The translations under genes and the position numbers were made by a program. A stretch of 9,977 nt of DNA from Desulfobulbaceae bacterium UBA2262. Its GTDB lineage: Bacteria > Desulfobacterota > Desulfobulbia > Desulfobulbales > Desulfurivibrionaceae. The stretch is from the NCBI GenBank assembly GCA_002347185.1, contig DDXK01000091.1, positions 30,665-40,641 on the forward strand, in the 5' to 3' direction. The notes under the pieces are model-generated. The model was given only the letters and a program-made list of their open reading frames with translations. It did no database searches and was not told the origin of the DNA. The number at the start of each line of letters is the position of its first letter. Position 1 is the first letter of the stretch. Positions 1 to 6,411 of the stretch are shown here, piece after piece.

Positions 1-326
1 TCGGCGATCACCCGTTTCTTGCCCATGCGCTTGACCAGCAGCCCCTGGCCCATGACATTGTTGGCCTTGTGGGCGCCGGTGTGATTGAGATCCTCGCGCT
101 TGATGTAGATCTGCGCGCCGCCGAAGTGGCGGGAGAGGTTCTCCGCGTGGGTGAGCGGGGTGGGGCGGCAGGAGTAGGAGCCCATCAGCTCCACGTATTC
201 CTGCCAGAAGGCGGGGTCCGCTTTCAGCCGTCCGTACACCTCGCGCAGCTCGCGAAAGGTTTCGTAGAGCACCTCGGGGATGAAGGCGCCGCCCCATTGT
301 CCGAAATAGCCGGGTTTGTTCTTCAT
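1..326 (-). CDS. trpB: Tryptophan synthase beta chain, N-terminal 108 residues (3' part outside window)
   Basis: The gene starts at the ATG complementary to 324-326 and runs off the left edge. The visible protein opens MKNKPGYFGQWGGAFIPEV, the usual TrpB N-terminus. Near residues 77-92 it has KREDLNHTGAHKANN, whose Lys (in HKANN) is the residue that binds pyridoxal phosphate in TrpB. TrpB condenses indole with L-serine to make L-tryptophan, normally in complex with TrpA in the cytoplasm. The HKANN form (more often HKINN) and the short FGQWGGAFIPE start suggest a less common TrpB lineage; this is an impression, not a tree. No strong Shine-Dalgarno sequence precedes the ATG. The gene is divergent from the rhodanese genes, so it is probably the first gene of its own transcript. 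Family assignment is firm; whether it works in a trp operon cannot be seen. Confidence 0.95.
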   Translation of the reverse strand, partial: MKNKPGYFGQWGGAFIPEVLYETFRELREVYGRLKADPAFWQEYVELMGSYSCRPTPLTHAENLSRHFGGAQIYIKREDLNHTGAHKANNVMGQGLLVKRMGKKRVIA

Positions 327-466
327 AATGGTCGCAAGTTCCGGAAGATATTGTGCAAAAAAGAGCAAATTACCCGAAGCGCCCGGCTTTGTCGACAGAA
401 GAATAGGGGGCTGTTGCCAGTGCGCGCAGTGCCGGGGCACGGTATGGGGCGTGACGATGGGTGTCG

Positions 467-487
467 GGAAATTGTATAGAAATTTCC
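467..487. promoter_or_regulatory. Operator-like inverted repeat in the divergent trpB/rhodanese spacer
   Basis: The arms GGAAATT (467-473) and AATTTCC (481-487) are perfect inverted repeats separated by 7 bases. The spacer overlaps TATACA on the minus strand (473-478), a possible -10 box for trpB. A possible plus-strand promoter lies just beyond it: TTGTGC at 491-496 and TATAAG at 515-520, 18 bases apart, with a weak -35 match. The arrangement suits a repressor site between two divergent genes, but it is AT-rich and short, and no regulator can be named. Confidence 0.3.
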
Positions 488-596
488 TATTTGTGCAATC
501 GGAATTTTTTTGCGTATAAGCAGAGAGGCAAGAGACAATCCTCTCCGTGGCTCTGGAGGGAAGAAGAAAAAAATGCGTACAGGGAAGGAGAAACCC

Positions 597-1019
597 ATGC
601 GGAAAATCGTGTTGCTGGCCTTATCGTTTGTCTGCCTGCTCAATGTGGCGGCAATTTTTGAAACATTCAACTTTGTCGAGCCGGATCAGTTCAAGGAATG
701 GCTCGTTTCCGGCAAGCCGATGCTTCTCGTCGATATCCAGGAGAAGGCAGGCTTTGCCGCCGCCCATTTCCCCGCCTCCATGGAAACCAATGCCTTCCCG
801 GTGGAAACGGCTGCGGAGAGGGCACGCCTCGATCCTGCCGTGGAAGCCTACAAGAAGAACGGCCACGAGGTGATCGTGCTTTGCCCCCGCGGCGGTGGCG
901 GCGCGAAAAGGACCTACAGCTACCTGAAAAGCCAGGGCGTGCCCGAGGAGAAGCTCTTCATTCTCAGCGGCGGGGTCGAGAAATGGCCCTACCGGGAGAT
1001 GTTGCAGACCGGAAAGTGA
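597..1019 (+). CDS. Exported or membrane-anchored single-domain rhodanese (sulfurtransferase-like)
   Basis: This 140-residue protein has a hydrophobic N-terminus (about residues 4-21) that could be an uncleaved anchor or signal peptide, then one rhodanese domain (about 25-135). The domain shows LLVDIQ near residue 46, where most rhodaneses have DVR. The active loop is VIVLCPRGGGGAKR with Cys96 as the likely persulfide-carrying residue, and the domain ends FILSGGVEKW. The loop is glycine-rich and unlike the usual CxxGxR form. I chose the ATG at 597 because AAGGAG lies 6 bases upstream and the protein then begins with the hydrophobic segment; in-frame ATGs at 510 and 573 would add a charged leader. 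It is 42 bases upstream of a two-domain rhodanese, so the two are probably co-transcribed. A periplasmic role in sulfane-sulfur transfer is inferred; the substrate is unknown. Confidence 0.85.
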   Translation: MRKIVLLALSFVCLLNVAAIFETFNFVEPDQFKEWLVSGKPMLLVDIQEKAGFAAAHFPASMETNAFPVETAAERARLDPAVEAYKKNGHEVIVLCPRGGGGAKRTYSYLKSQGVPEEKLFILSGGVEKWPYREMLQTGK

Positions 1020-1061
1020 TCCTGACGAGTGTAATAATTCTTAAAAACGAGGAGGGAAGTC

Positions 1062-1821
1062 ATGCAAGGGAAAAGGGTTTTGTTGTTGCTTCTGGCGGGG
1101 CTGCTCATGCTGCCGATTTTTTTCGGGGGCGAAGCGGGGGCTGCTCTGAGCAAAGAGGGCTATGCTGTCATCGACACCGAAGAGCTCAGGGAGCTGCTTG
1201 CATCCGAAACGGCGATCACGGTGGTCGATGCCAGGAATTCCGAGGAGTATCAGGAGGTGCACATCAAAGGGGCCCATCAGCATCCCGGAGAAGAAATTCT
1301 CCGAGCATCTCGGGAAACTACCGGCTGACAAGGCCGCAATCCTGGTCTTTTACTGCAACGGCGTCAATTGCGGCAAGAGCAAAAAGGCCGCAGTCAAGGC
1401 CCTTGGCCTCGGCTACGGAAAGGTCTTTGTCTATGCCGAGGGGATGCCGGTCTGGGAAGAGAAGGGGCTTCCGATCTACGCCGGTCCCGATTACGAAAAG
1501 AAGGTCGAAACGACAAAGATCTCTCCGCAGGAACTCGACGCCCTTCTTGCGAGCGGCGGCGCCGGCCACACCCTTGTCGATGTGCGCGATCCTGAAGAGT
1601 TCGCGGCAGGGCATATTCCGGGGGCGCTCAACATCCCGTCGGATTCGTTTGCTTCCCGGTCAGGCTCCCTCGACAGGGAGAAGAAGATCATTGTCTACTG
1701 CAATTCCGGGGGGCGCAGTTACAACGCCTACCGGAAGCTGATGAAGCTTGGCTACGAGCGGATCAATCAGGCCATTTTCGCCGACTGGAAGGCCGCCGGG
1801 CTTGCTGTTGCCACGAATTGA
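1062..1821 (+). pseudogene. Exported tandem-domain rhodanese, interrupted by a +1 frameshift
   Basis: Translation from the ATG at 1062 (GGAGG-type ribosome site just upstream) gives a signal peptide (hydrophobic residues 5-22, likely cleavage near GGEAGA) and the start of a rhodanese domain with VVDARNSEEYQEVHIKGA. It then leaves the coding frame and stops near 1328. The next frame continues the same domain with ISIPEKKF and the active loop FYCNGVNCGKS, then a second domain with LVDVRDPEEFAAGHIPGA and active loop VYCNSGGRS, ending at TGA 1819-1821. Removing one C from the CCC at 1273-1275 restores one 252-residue protein with catalytic Cys98 and Cys213. Domain 1 spans about residues 35-138 and domain 2 about 150-250. 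The rest of the gene is intact, so this is either a recent mutation or a sequencing/assembly error. If intact, it would be a periplasmic sulfurtransferase paired with the upstream rhodanese. Confidence 0.88.
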
Positions 1822-1870
1822 AGCCGTTCGGGCCACAAGCCCACAAGCAAAACAGATTGGGGAGAGCGTT

Positions 1871-2026
1871 ATGGGTGCAGCAGGGTTCGAGGTGGAGACC
1901 TGTCCGGCACTGCCCCATTGTCCCCTGCAGGGCCTACTGCTTTTGAAGCCAGGCGCTGCGAAAGCGACTCCTGGCTGGTTGGCCATACCCGCGAAGATTG
2001 GCATTTCGGTCTGTCGGCCGGTCTAG
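1871..2026 (+). CDS. Doubtful 51-residue ORF with a CxxxxxC motif
   Basis: An ATG at 1871 follows GGGGAGAG by 4 bases and opens a 51-codon frame ending TAG at 2024-2026. The protein begins MGAAGFEVETCPALPHCP and has a third Cys near its end (ISVCRPV). The N-terminus vaguely recalls the start of small Fe-S proteins related to nitrite/sulfite reductase 4Fe-4S regions, but the later part matches nothing I recognise. It could be a real small gene, the remnant of a longer one, or chance. It sits between the rhodanese gene and the terminator at 2066, so it would be transcribed with the rhodaneses. The same DNA also has a stem-like inverted repeat, AGCCAGG with CCTGGCT near 1947-1977, so a structured 3' untranslated region is an alternative reading. 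Confidence 0.25.
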   Translation: MGAAGFEVETCPALPHCPLQGLLLLKPGAAKATPGWLAIPAKIGISVCRPV

Positions 2027-2065
2027 GTGGTTCCCCTCAATATCCCCTGAGTTATCCTTTTACCG

Positions 2066-2096
2066 CGGAAAGGCCTGGGAGTTCCTGGCCTTTCCG
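2066..2096 (+). terminator. Rho-independent-type terminator after the rhodanese group
   Basis: CGGAAAGGCC (2066-2075) and GGCCTTTCCG (2087-2096) form a perfect 10-bp stem with an 11-base loop, followed on the plus strand by TTCTTCTT. The T tract is interrupted by C, so it is not ideal, but the stem is strong. It closes the rhodanese transcript and indicates that transcription runs about 245 bases past the last firm rhodanese stop codon. The stretch 1822-2208 otherwise holds only the doubtful small ORF and the weak hairpin at 2170-2201. Confidence 0.75.
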
Positions 2097-2169
2097 TTCT
2101 TCTTGCGTCCCCTGCCGGCATTTTTTCTGACTGGCCAGGGGGCGGCCGCGATCACCACTGTTGCGCAAA

Positions 2170-2201
2170 GCCGGGCGGCGCTTCAGTCCTGGCAGCCCGG
2201 C
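2170..2201 (-). terminator. Weak terminator candidate for the 547-residue gene
   Basis: GCCGGGC (2170-2176) and GCCCGGC (2195-2201) form a 7-bp GC stem around an 18-base spacer, 8 bases beyond the minus-strand stop codon at 2209-2211. On the minus strand it is followed by only TTTGCGC, so termination would be weak. Position is the main support. Confidence 0.3.
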
Positions 2202-2208
2202 GGCAGGC

Positions 2209-3852
2209 TCATTCGCCGATCCTCGCCAGTACCTCCGGCAGCGTGAGCCGGCAGGCCGCGGCAAAATCCTCCGGAAAGTGGCCGTTGATCCACCGGAGCT
2301 GCGCCTCGGAAAAGGCGCCCATGGAGTGGGGTAGCTTGGGGAGCAGGGCGTAGAGGAGGCGCTGGTCCGCATCGGGATTGTCGATCCGCTTGGCAAACTC
2401 GATGCTGGTCACCAGCCGGGCGCCCAAGCGCGCCAGGATCTGCTGGCCGATGAGCAGGGCCCGATCCAGGGAAGCGCGGGTTTCGGCGTCCGCCTCCAGG
2501 ACGTTGCCCACCTCCCCGACCGTCATGATCTGCAGCTCCCACTGCGAGGTTTGCGCCTTGGGGACAAAGAGCAGGACCTTGCCGTCTTCGTGGACAATCA
2601 GGCTGTCATTGCCAGTTTTTAGTCCGTCCATCCTCCTGTTGCCGCGGATTGCCGCAAGATAGGTCGCAAAAAAGGCTTTGCCGGTTTTCTCCTTGTAGCG
2701 TTCGGAAAAATCGGCGACCAGATCCCCGCAGCCGTAGGCAGGGAGGGGTTCCCCTGCCGCATCCTCACCGGTGTGCCAGGCGGGAACCTCGCGGGGCAGC
2801 AGGGCGAATTGCTGATGGATCTGCTGGTGCGAAGCGTGGAGCCGGTAGCCGCTTGCCGCGAAATCGAAACCGAAATTCCAGCCCCAGAGGGTCGAGTTGA
2901 AAGAGAGCGCCCCGGTGTCCTGCCTGGCAAGAGCGAGGAGTATCCGCTGCCGCAGCTCTTCCAGTTCTTTTTCCGCCAGGGCTCTGCGCGCCTGTGGCAG
3001 GGGGAGGAGCAGCTGCTCGGCAAGGCGGAGATAGGTACGCTGATAGTAGAGGTGGCGCAGGCCGCGCATGTCGGTGCGGGTGAGGTCCGCAGTGCGGTAG
3101 CGTACCGCGTCATCCGCCATGTTCGCTGCGTAATGTCCCCAGGGGATGTAGCTGTTCCGGCGCAGGTACTCGAAGCTGTGGCTGCCTGGCTGGGAAAATT
3201 CGCCGACGATTTCACTGCCCCCCTGCACCCCGGGCCTGAGGACCATGGCCCGCTTGTAGGCGTCCGGGAGATGAAAATTGTTGACCAGGGTCTCAAAGAG
3301 GTCATGGTTTCTGATGCGCGGCTGCAGACGGCCCTGGTCGTTTTTCTCGTATTGCAGGCCGGCGGGCTCGCCCCGTTCGCCGGGGACAAAATCGCAGCAG
3401 AGCCGTGCCAGCAGGATGAGATCCTGGGGATCGGTGGAGGTGGCGGCCAGGGTCAGAAGCACGCTTGCGGGCAGAGCCTTGAACTGCGCCTCCCGCTCCT
3501 CCGGCTTTCGCGATGGGCAGATCCGTTGCAGGGCCTGGTGCATGGAAACTGCCGGCGGTTCGGGCAGGCGGATCGAGGCCGGGTCCGCCGCCCTGGTCGC
3601 GGCCCAGGAGCTGCAGATGAAGGTGGCGCCCCGGAAGGGCAGGGGGTTGGCGATCTCGTAAATCCAATCCGCCTGCGGGACTTCTACGGTTCCTGCCGGG
3701 AAGTTGGCGCTGTTCAGGTGGGGAGTGCCATCGGGCAGGGAGCCGAGCGGGGCAAGGAAATCGTGTTCCCGCAGGTTGGCAACCTGATATGCCGGCTTAT
3801 GGAGGCCATGGATAAAACGGCCGGACGGATGCACAGAGGAGCGCAGTGTCAT
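2209..3852 (-). CDS. Uncharacterised 547-residue protein with HIT/GalT-like C-terminal half
   Basis: The ATG is complementary to 3850-3852, with CCGGAG about 10 bases upstream. No signal peptide or membrane segment is seen, so it is probably cytoplasmic. Landmarks are a Trp/Pro-rich N-terminus (residues 60-90), a central conserved-looking block with NHDLFETLVNNFHLPDAYKR (182-201) and QPGSHSFEYLRRNSYIPWGH (221-240), a helical charged segment (265-310), and then WGWNFGFDFAASGYRLHASH with QQIHQQ (323-348). The His cluster at about 339, 342 and 346 in a Gly/Ser-rich context resembles the active-site region of HIT/GalT-type nucleotidyl-transferring proteins. The following VHEDGKVLLFVPKAQTSQWE (420-439) resembles their strand pattern. 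That similarity is judged by eye and could be wrong, and no substrate can be given. It stands alone and is divergent from the histidine kinase. A long antisense frame on the plus strand looks like a shadow. Confidence 0.85.
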   Translation of the reverse strand: MTLRSSVHPSGRFIHGLHKPAYQVANLREHDFLAPLGSLPDGTPHLNSANFPAGTVEVPQADWIYEIANPLPFRGATFICSSWAATRAADPASIRLPEPPAVSMHQALQRICPSRKPEEREAQFKALPASVLLTLAATSTDPQDLILLARLCCDFVPGERGEPAGLQYEKNDQGRLQPRIRNHDLFETLVNNFHLPDAYKRAMVLRPGVQGGSEIVGEFSQPGSHSFEYLRRNSYIPWGHYAANMADDAVRYRTADLTRTDMRGLRHLYYQRTYLRLAEQLLLPLPQARRALAEKELEELRQRILLALARQDTGALSFNSTLWGWNFGFDFAASGYRLHASHQQIHQQFALLPREVPAWHTGEDAAGEPLPAYGCGDLVADFSERYKEKTGKAFFATYLAAIRGNRRMDGLKTGNDSLIVHEDGKVLLFVPKAQTSQWELQIMTVGEVGNVLEADAETRASLDRALLIGQQILARLGARLVTSIEFAKRIDNPDADQRLLYALLPKLPHSMGAFSEAQLRWINGHFPEDFAAACRLTLPEVLARIGE

Positions 3853-4205
3853 GGCGAGATTTCTCCGGAAAGAGGGCAGGGGGATCGGCTCCTTTCTGCT
3901 TCCTCGACAGAAAAAGAAGAACCAGGGAGGCTGAAAGGTTCATCCGTCATTTTTTAACGCAAGGAGGCCCTGTCGCAAAGCAAATTATTTCGCTCTTGGG
4001 CCTGGAGGCTTTTGCCGCCGCATTTTTTCGCGCCCTGCGCCATCCTCGTGCTTCCTTTTGTTTTGAAATTTGCTAAGATGGAAACGTTGCGCCTGGTCCG
4101 GGAGGCGAGCTCAAGCCGCCTTTCGGACCGCGCCCTTCAGCGTCTGACAGGAAACATGGCGTTCCCTTTCCCTTTTTTCTTTAATAAGCAGGGCATGGCC
4201 AGGCA
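3853..4205. other. 353-bp divergent intergenic region
   Basis: This region separates the 547-residue gene (minus) from the histidine kinase gene (plus), so it should hold promoters for both. Short frames in it have no protein-like composition or good ribosome sites. A possible plus-strand -10 box TAAGAT lies at 4074-4079, without a convincing -35. The main structure is the stem-loop at 4095-4129. No clear minus-strand promoter or known riboswitch was recognised. Confidence 0.6.
4095..4129 (+). promoter_or_regulatory. 13-bp stem-loop in the leader of the histidine kinase gene
   Basis: GGTCCGGGAGGCG (4095-4107) pairs with CGCCTTTCGGACC (4117-4129) over 13 positions, two of them G-U when read as plus-strand RNA, with a 9-base loop. 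Because the two non-Watson-Crick positions are wobbles only on the plus strand, the structure is better as RNA of the kinase transcript than of the opposite strand. It lies about 75 bases before the kinase start codon and has no T tract, so a leader or RNA-stability role is likelier than termination. Confidence 0.5.
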
Positions 4206-5327
4206 ATGACAACCTTCATCCGGAAACTGCTTGCACGCAAGGAGCCCGCTCCTCAGCCCGCGCCAGGCCCAGGCGCCATCATCTGCACGGCGCCCTGCAT
4301 TTTCACCAATGTGCTGCGGGACATCGACACCGGCCTTATCATTCTCGACACCATCGCGAAAAAGGTCTTTTTCAAAAACAAGCATGCGATCAGGATACTC
4401 GAACCGCTGGCCGCGGCCCACGACTATCAGGGGCTGTACACCATACTCTGCGACGACCTGAATAATCTCCGGAAACCGGGGCGCACCCGGAGCCGGCAGA
4501 CCATCATCCGCTACGAGCACCGGGTGCTCGGCTATACGGTGTACCGGATTCCCGGCGACGAGCGCTATGTGTCGGTGCTGATCCAGGACATCACGGACAG
4601 GCACAGGCTGGCGGCCATTGACGAGGCCTCGGAGATGATGAACAACATCAGCTGTCTTTTTTCCGGGATCAGGCACGAGATAGGCAACCCCTTAAACTCG
4701 ATCAAGATGGCCTTGACCGTTCTGCAGAACAATCTCAACAAGTATTCGCCCGAGGAGATCGATGTCTATTTCAACCGCATCTCCGGAGAAATTTCCAAGA
4801 TGGAGGCCTTGCTCAAGTCCTTCAAGAACTTCAGCATGTTCGAAACACCCAAGACCAGCGATGTGGACCTGGCCGCCTTTTTTGACAATCTTATGCACCT
4901 CCTGGGCGCGGATATCCGCAACAAAAACGTCGAGGTGAACATCGATCTCGCCCCTGGCGCCCAGCGGGTGCTGGTGGACAGCAGGGCTCTCCAGCACGTG
5001 GTGATGAATCTTTTCGCCAATGCCATCGATGCCATGGCCGCGGTGGCCCAGCCGAGGCTGACCGTGAGCAGCTGTAGCCGCGACGGCGTGGTCCTGCTTT
5101 CCATCGCCGACAACGGCTGCGGCATGTCCGAGGAGCTGAAGCGGGACATCTTCAAGCCTTTTTTCACCACCAAGCCGCACGGGTCCGGCCTCGGCCTGGT
5201 GATTTCCAAGAAGATGCTCACCCAGATGAATTGCGGCATCGAGTTGGCCAGCGAGAAGGGAAAAGGCACGACCTTTACCCTGATTCTGCCCAGAAGCGAG
5301 GTGAAGATGCACAGGGCCGGGGCCTGA
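4206..5327 (+). CDS. Soluble PAS-type sensor histidine kinase
   Basis: This 373-residue protein has no membrane segment. Residues about 32-135 look like a PAS-type sensor (IDTGLIILDTIAKKVFFKNK). The HisKA dimerisation helix follows, with the phospho-acceptor His157 in GIRHEIGNPLNS. The catalytic ATPase domain shows the N box (MNLFANAIDAM, Asn258 and Asn262), the G1 box (DNGCGM, Asp302), the F box (FKPFF) and the G2 box (GSGLGL, from about Gly326). All catalytic motifs are present, so it should autophosphorylate. HEIGNP in place of HELxNP and the overall layout fit NtrB-like kinases. The ATG at 4206 has only a weak upstream AGG; no better in-frame start was found. No receiver gene is adjacent: the next gene is a heme sensor that lacks a kinase, and the nearest receiver protein is encoded at 8041-9165 on the other strand. 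Confidence 0.93.
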   Translation: MTTFIRKLLARKEPAPQPAPGPGAIICTAPCIFTNVLRDIDTGLIILDTIAKKVFFKNKHAIRILEPLAAAHDYQGLYTILCDDLNNLRKPGRTRSRQTIIRYEHRVLGYTVYRIPGDERYVSVLIQDITDRHRLAAIDEASEMMNNISCLFSGIRHEIGNPLNSIKMALTVLQNNLNKYSPEEIDVYFNRISGEISKMEALLKSFKNFSMFETPKTSDVDLAAFFDNLMHLLGADIRNKNVEVNIDLAPGAQRVLVDSRALQHVVMNLFANAIDAMAAVAQPRLTVSSCSRDGVVLLSIADNGCGMSEELKRDIFKPFFTTKPHGSGLGLVISKKMLTQMNCGIELASEKGKGTTFTLILPRSEVKMHRAGA

Positions 5328-5389
5328 TCCGCCCTCCCCGCTGCATGCCATACTGGTGGGCTTGTTAAAAGATGCTTTTGTCTGCTGTC

Positions 5390-5420
5390 GACTTGTTGAA
5401 CAAAATTGACTTGTTATGAT
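5390..5420 (+). promoter_or_regulatory. Promoter of the heme sensor gene with repeated GACTTGTT motifs
   Basis: TTGTTG (5393-5398) and TATGAT (5415-5420) are 16 bases apart and fit a sigma-70-type promoter, placing the transcript start about 40 bases before the ATG at 5468. GACTTGTT occurs twice, at 5390-5397 and 5408-5415, exactly 18 bases apart and overlapping both boxes; a further CTTGTT lies at 5361-5366. TTGTTGAACAA (5393-5403) is itself a small palindrome. The region is AT-rich against GC-rich flanks. This suggests the gene is transcribed separately from the kinase and may be bound by a regulator. Confidence 0.5.
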
Positions 5421-5467
5421 AGAGTCATTGTGGTTGTTACTTATTGACTGATCCAAAGGAGGAGCAG

Positions 5468-6337
5468 ATGGGGATTCGTTCACGTTTCATGATTATCCTG
5501 GCGGTTATCTTCGGCACGGCCACAGTGCTGATCGGGGTGGCCAGCTACAAGTTCAGCGAGCGCAGCGCCCTGGCCGAGGCCAGAAGCAAGGGCGACCTGA
5601 TCTTCAACTATATCCTTGCCAACCGGGATTTTTATCGCGGCAAGCAGCAGCCGCTCATCATGGAGGTCTTCGAGAAGGATCGCTTCTATCCCGAGCTGAT
5701 GTCCGACTTCGTGCTCACCCGCGGCACCTTTGACATCTTCAAGGGCAAGCTCGGCGGCTATGATTTCAAGCAGGCGACCCTCAATCCTCTCCACCAGCCC
5801 AACAAGGCGGACCAGTGGGAGCGGGAGCTGATCGCCACCTTTGCCAAGGATCCCGCTTTGAAGGCGCGTGAGGGGCTCATGGAGAAAAACGGTGAAAGCT
5901 TCTTCTACATGGCCAACCCCATCAGGGTTTCGGAAAAGGATTGCCTGCGCTGCCATGGTGATGTCACCGACGCACCCAAGGATCAGGTGGAGATTTACGG
6001 AACGGAAAACGGGTACGGGTGGAAAATGGGCGAAACAGTCGGTGCCTACGTGGTCTATGTTTCCGTGGAAAAGGCCTTGGCCGAAGCGAGGAAGGGGGCC
6101 ATGGTCCTTTACCTCATCGGTGCCGGCTGCCTGCTGGTGGCCCTGGTCGGGATCTGGATCTTCATGGACCGCTTCATCGTCAATCCCATAGTCCAGTTGA
6201 GCGGCAAGGCCGAAGAGATCAGCCTGGGCAAGAATATCGAAGAGGGCGTGGGAATCAAGCGCAACGACGAAATCGGCGCCCTGGCCAGTGCCATCGAGAG
6301 ATTGCGGATGAGCATGGTCAGAATTCTCAAGCGCTGA
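5468..6337 (+). CDS. Membrane heme-binding sensor: DUF3365 domain plus HAMP, no output domain
   Basis: This 289-residue protein has a first membrane segment (about residues 7-26), a periplasmic domain (about 30-208), a second membrane segment (about 211-233) and a HAMP domain (about 233-287), and then ends. The periplasmic part matches the DUF3365/Tll0287-like type: FxxDRFYPELMSDFVLTRG, FFYMANPIRV and the c-type heme motif CLRCH (Cys159, Cys162, His163). Heme attachment would need export and the cytochrome c maturation system. Such domains usually sit in histidine kinases, chemoreceptors or cyclases; here the protein stops after HAMP, so any signal must pass to a partner, perhaps the kinase encoded just upstream. 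The ATG at 5468 is chosen because AAAGGAGGAG lies just before it; an in-frame ATG at 5444 would add eight residues. A redox, gas or ligand sensing role is inferred. Confidence 0.9.
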   Translation: MGIRSRFMIILAVIFGTATVLIGVASYKFSERSALAEARSKGDLIFNYILANRDFYRGKQQPLIMEVFEKDRFYPELMSDFVLTRGTFDIFKGKLGGYDFKQATLNPLHQPNKADQWERELIATFAKDPALKAREGLMEKNGESFFYMANPIRVSEKDCLRCHGDVTDAPKDQVEIYGTENGYGWKMGETVGAYVVYVSVEKALAEARKGAMVLYLIGAGCLLVALVGIWIFMDRFIVNPIVQLSGKAEEISLGKNIEEGVGIKRNDEIGALASAIERLRMSMVRILKR

Positions 6338-6350
6338 GGCGGAAGGGGCG

Positions 6351-6377
6351 GGGGAAGTGCCTGCGGGCCGCTTCCCC
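6351..6377 (+). other. Intergenic stem-loop between heme sensor and TPR-OmpA gene
   Basis: GGGGAAGTG (6351-6359) and CGCTTCCCC (6369-6377) form a 9-bp stem with one G-U pair and a 9-base loop. It begins 13 bases after the heme sensor stop. There is no T tract, so it is more likely a processing or stability element, or a weak attenuator, than a terminator. Confidence 0.35.
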
Positions 6378-6411
6378 TGGATTCTCAACTATGCGAAAGG
6401 GTGAGTGCGTC

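Noticed and set aside
69..479. A 136-codon plus-strand frame near the left edge
   Set aside because: It is antisense to trpB, whose PLP-lysine motif is unmistakable on the minus strand.
1262..1285. Programmed ribosomal frameshifting in the tandem rhodanese gene
   Set aside because: No slippery sequence with a rare or stop codon, upstream Shine-Dalgarno-like stimulator or obvious pseudoknot was seen; a mutation or sequencing error at a C run is simpler.
698..1741. A 347-codon plus-strand frame spanning both rhodanese genes
   Set aside because: It is Arg/Ser-rich with no motif and overlaps the two rhodanese genes, which have clear active sites in other frames.
1890..1915. Partial resemblance to a cobalamin riboswitch B12 box (GGAGACCTG followed by GGCACTG)
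   Set aside because: The other conserved riboswitch elements are missing, their order would be wrong, and the upstream sequence is the rhodanese coding region.
2773..3957. A 394-codon open frame on the plus strand
   Set aside because: It is antisense to the 547-residue gene, has a low-complexity Gly/Ala/Arg-rich composition with no recognisable motif, and arises from high GC at codon positions of the real gene.
3853..4205. Small plus-strand frames in the divergent spacer
   Set aside because: They lack ribosome sites of good quality and protein-like composition, and overlap the stem-loop and the likely promoters.
4692..6388. Two long minus-strand frames (263 and 302 codons) opposite the kinase and the heme sensor
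   Set aside because: The plus-strand frames contain full kinase boxes and the CLRCH/HAMP features; the minus frames are His/Gly/Leu-rich shadows without domains.
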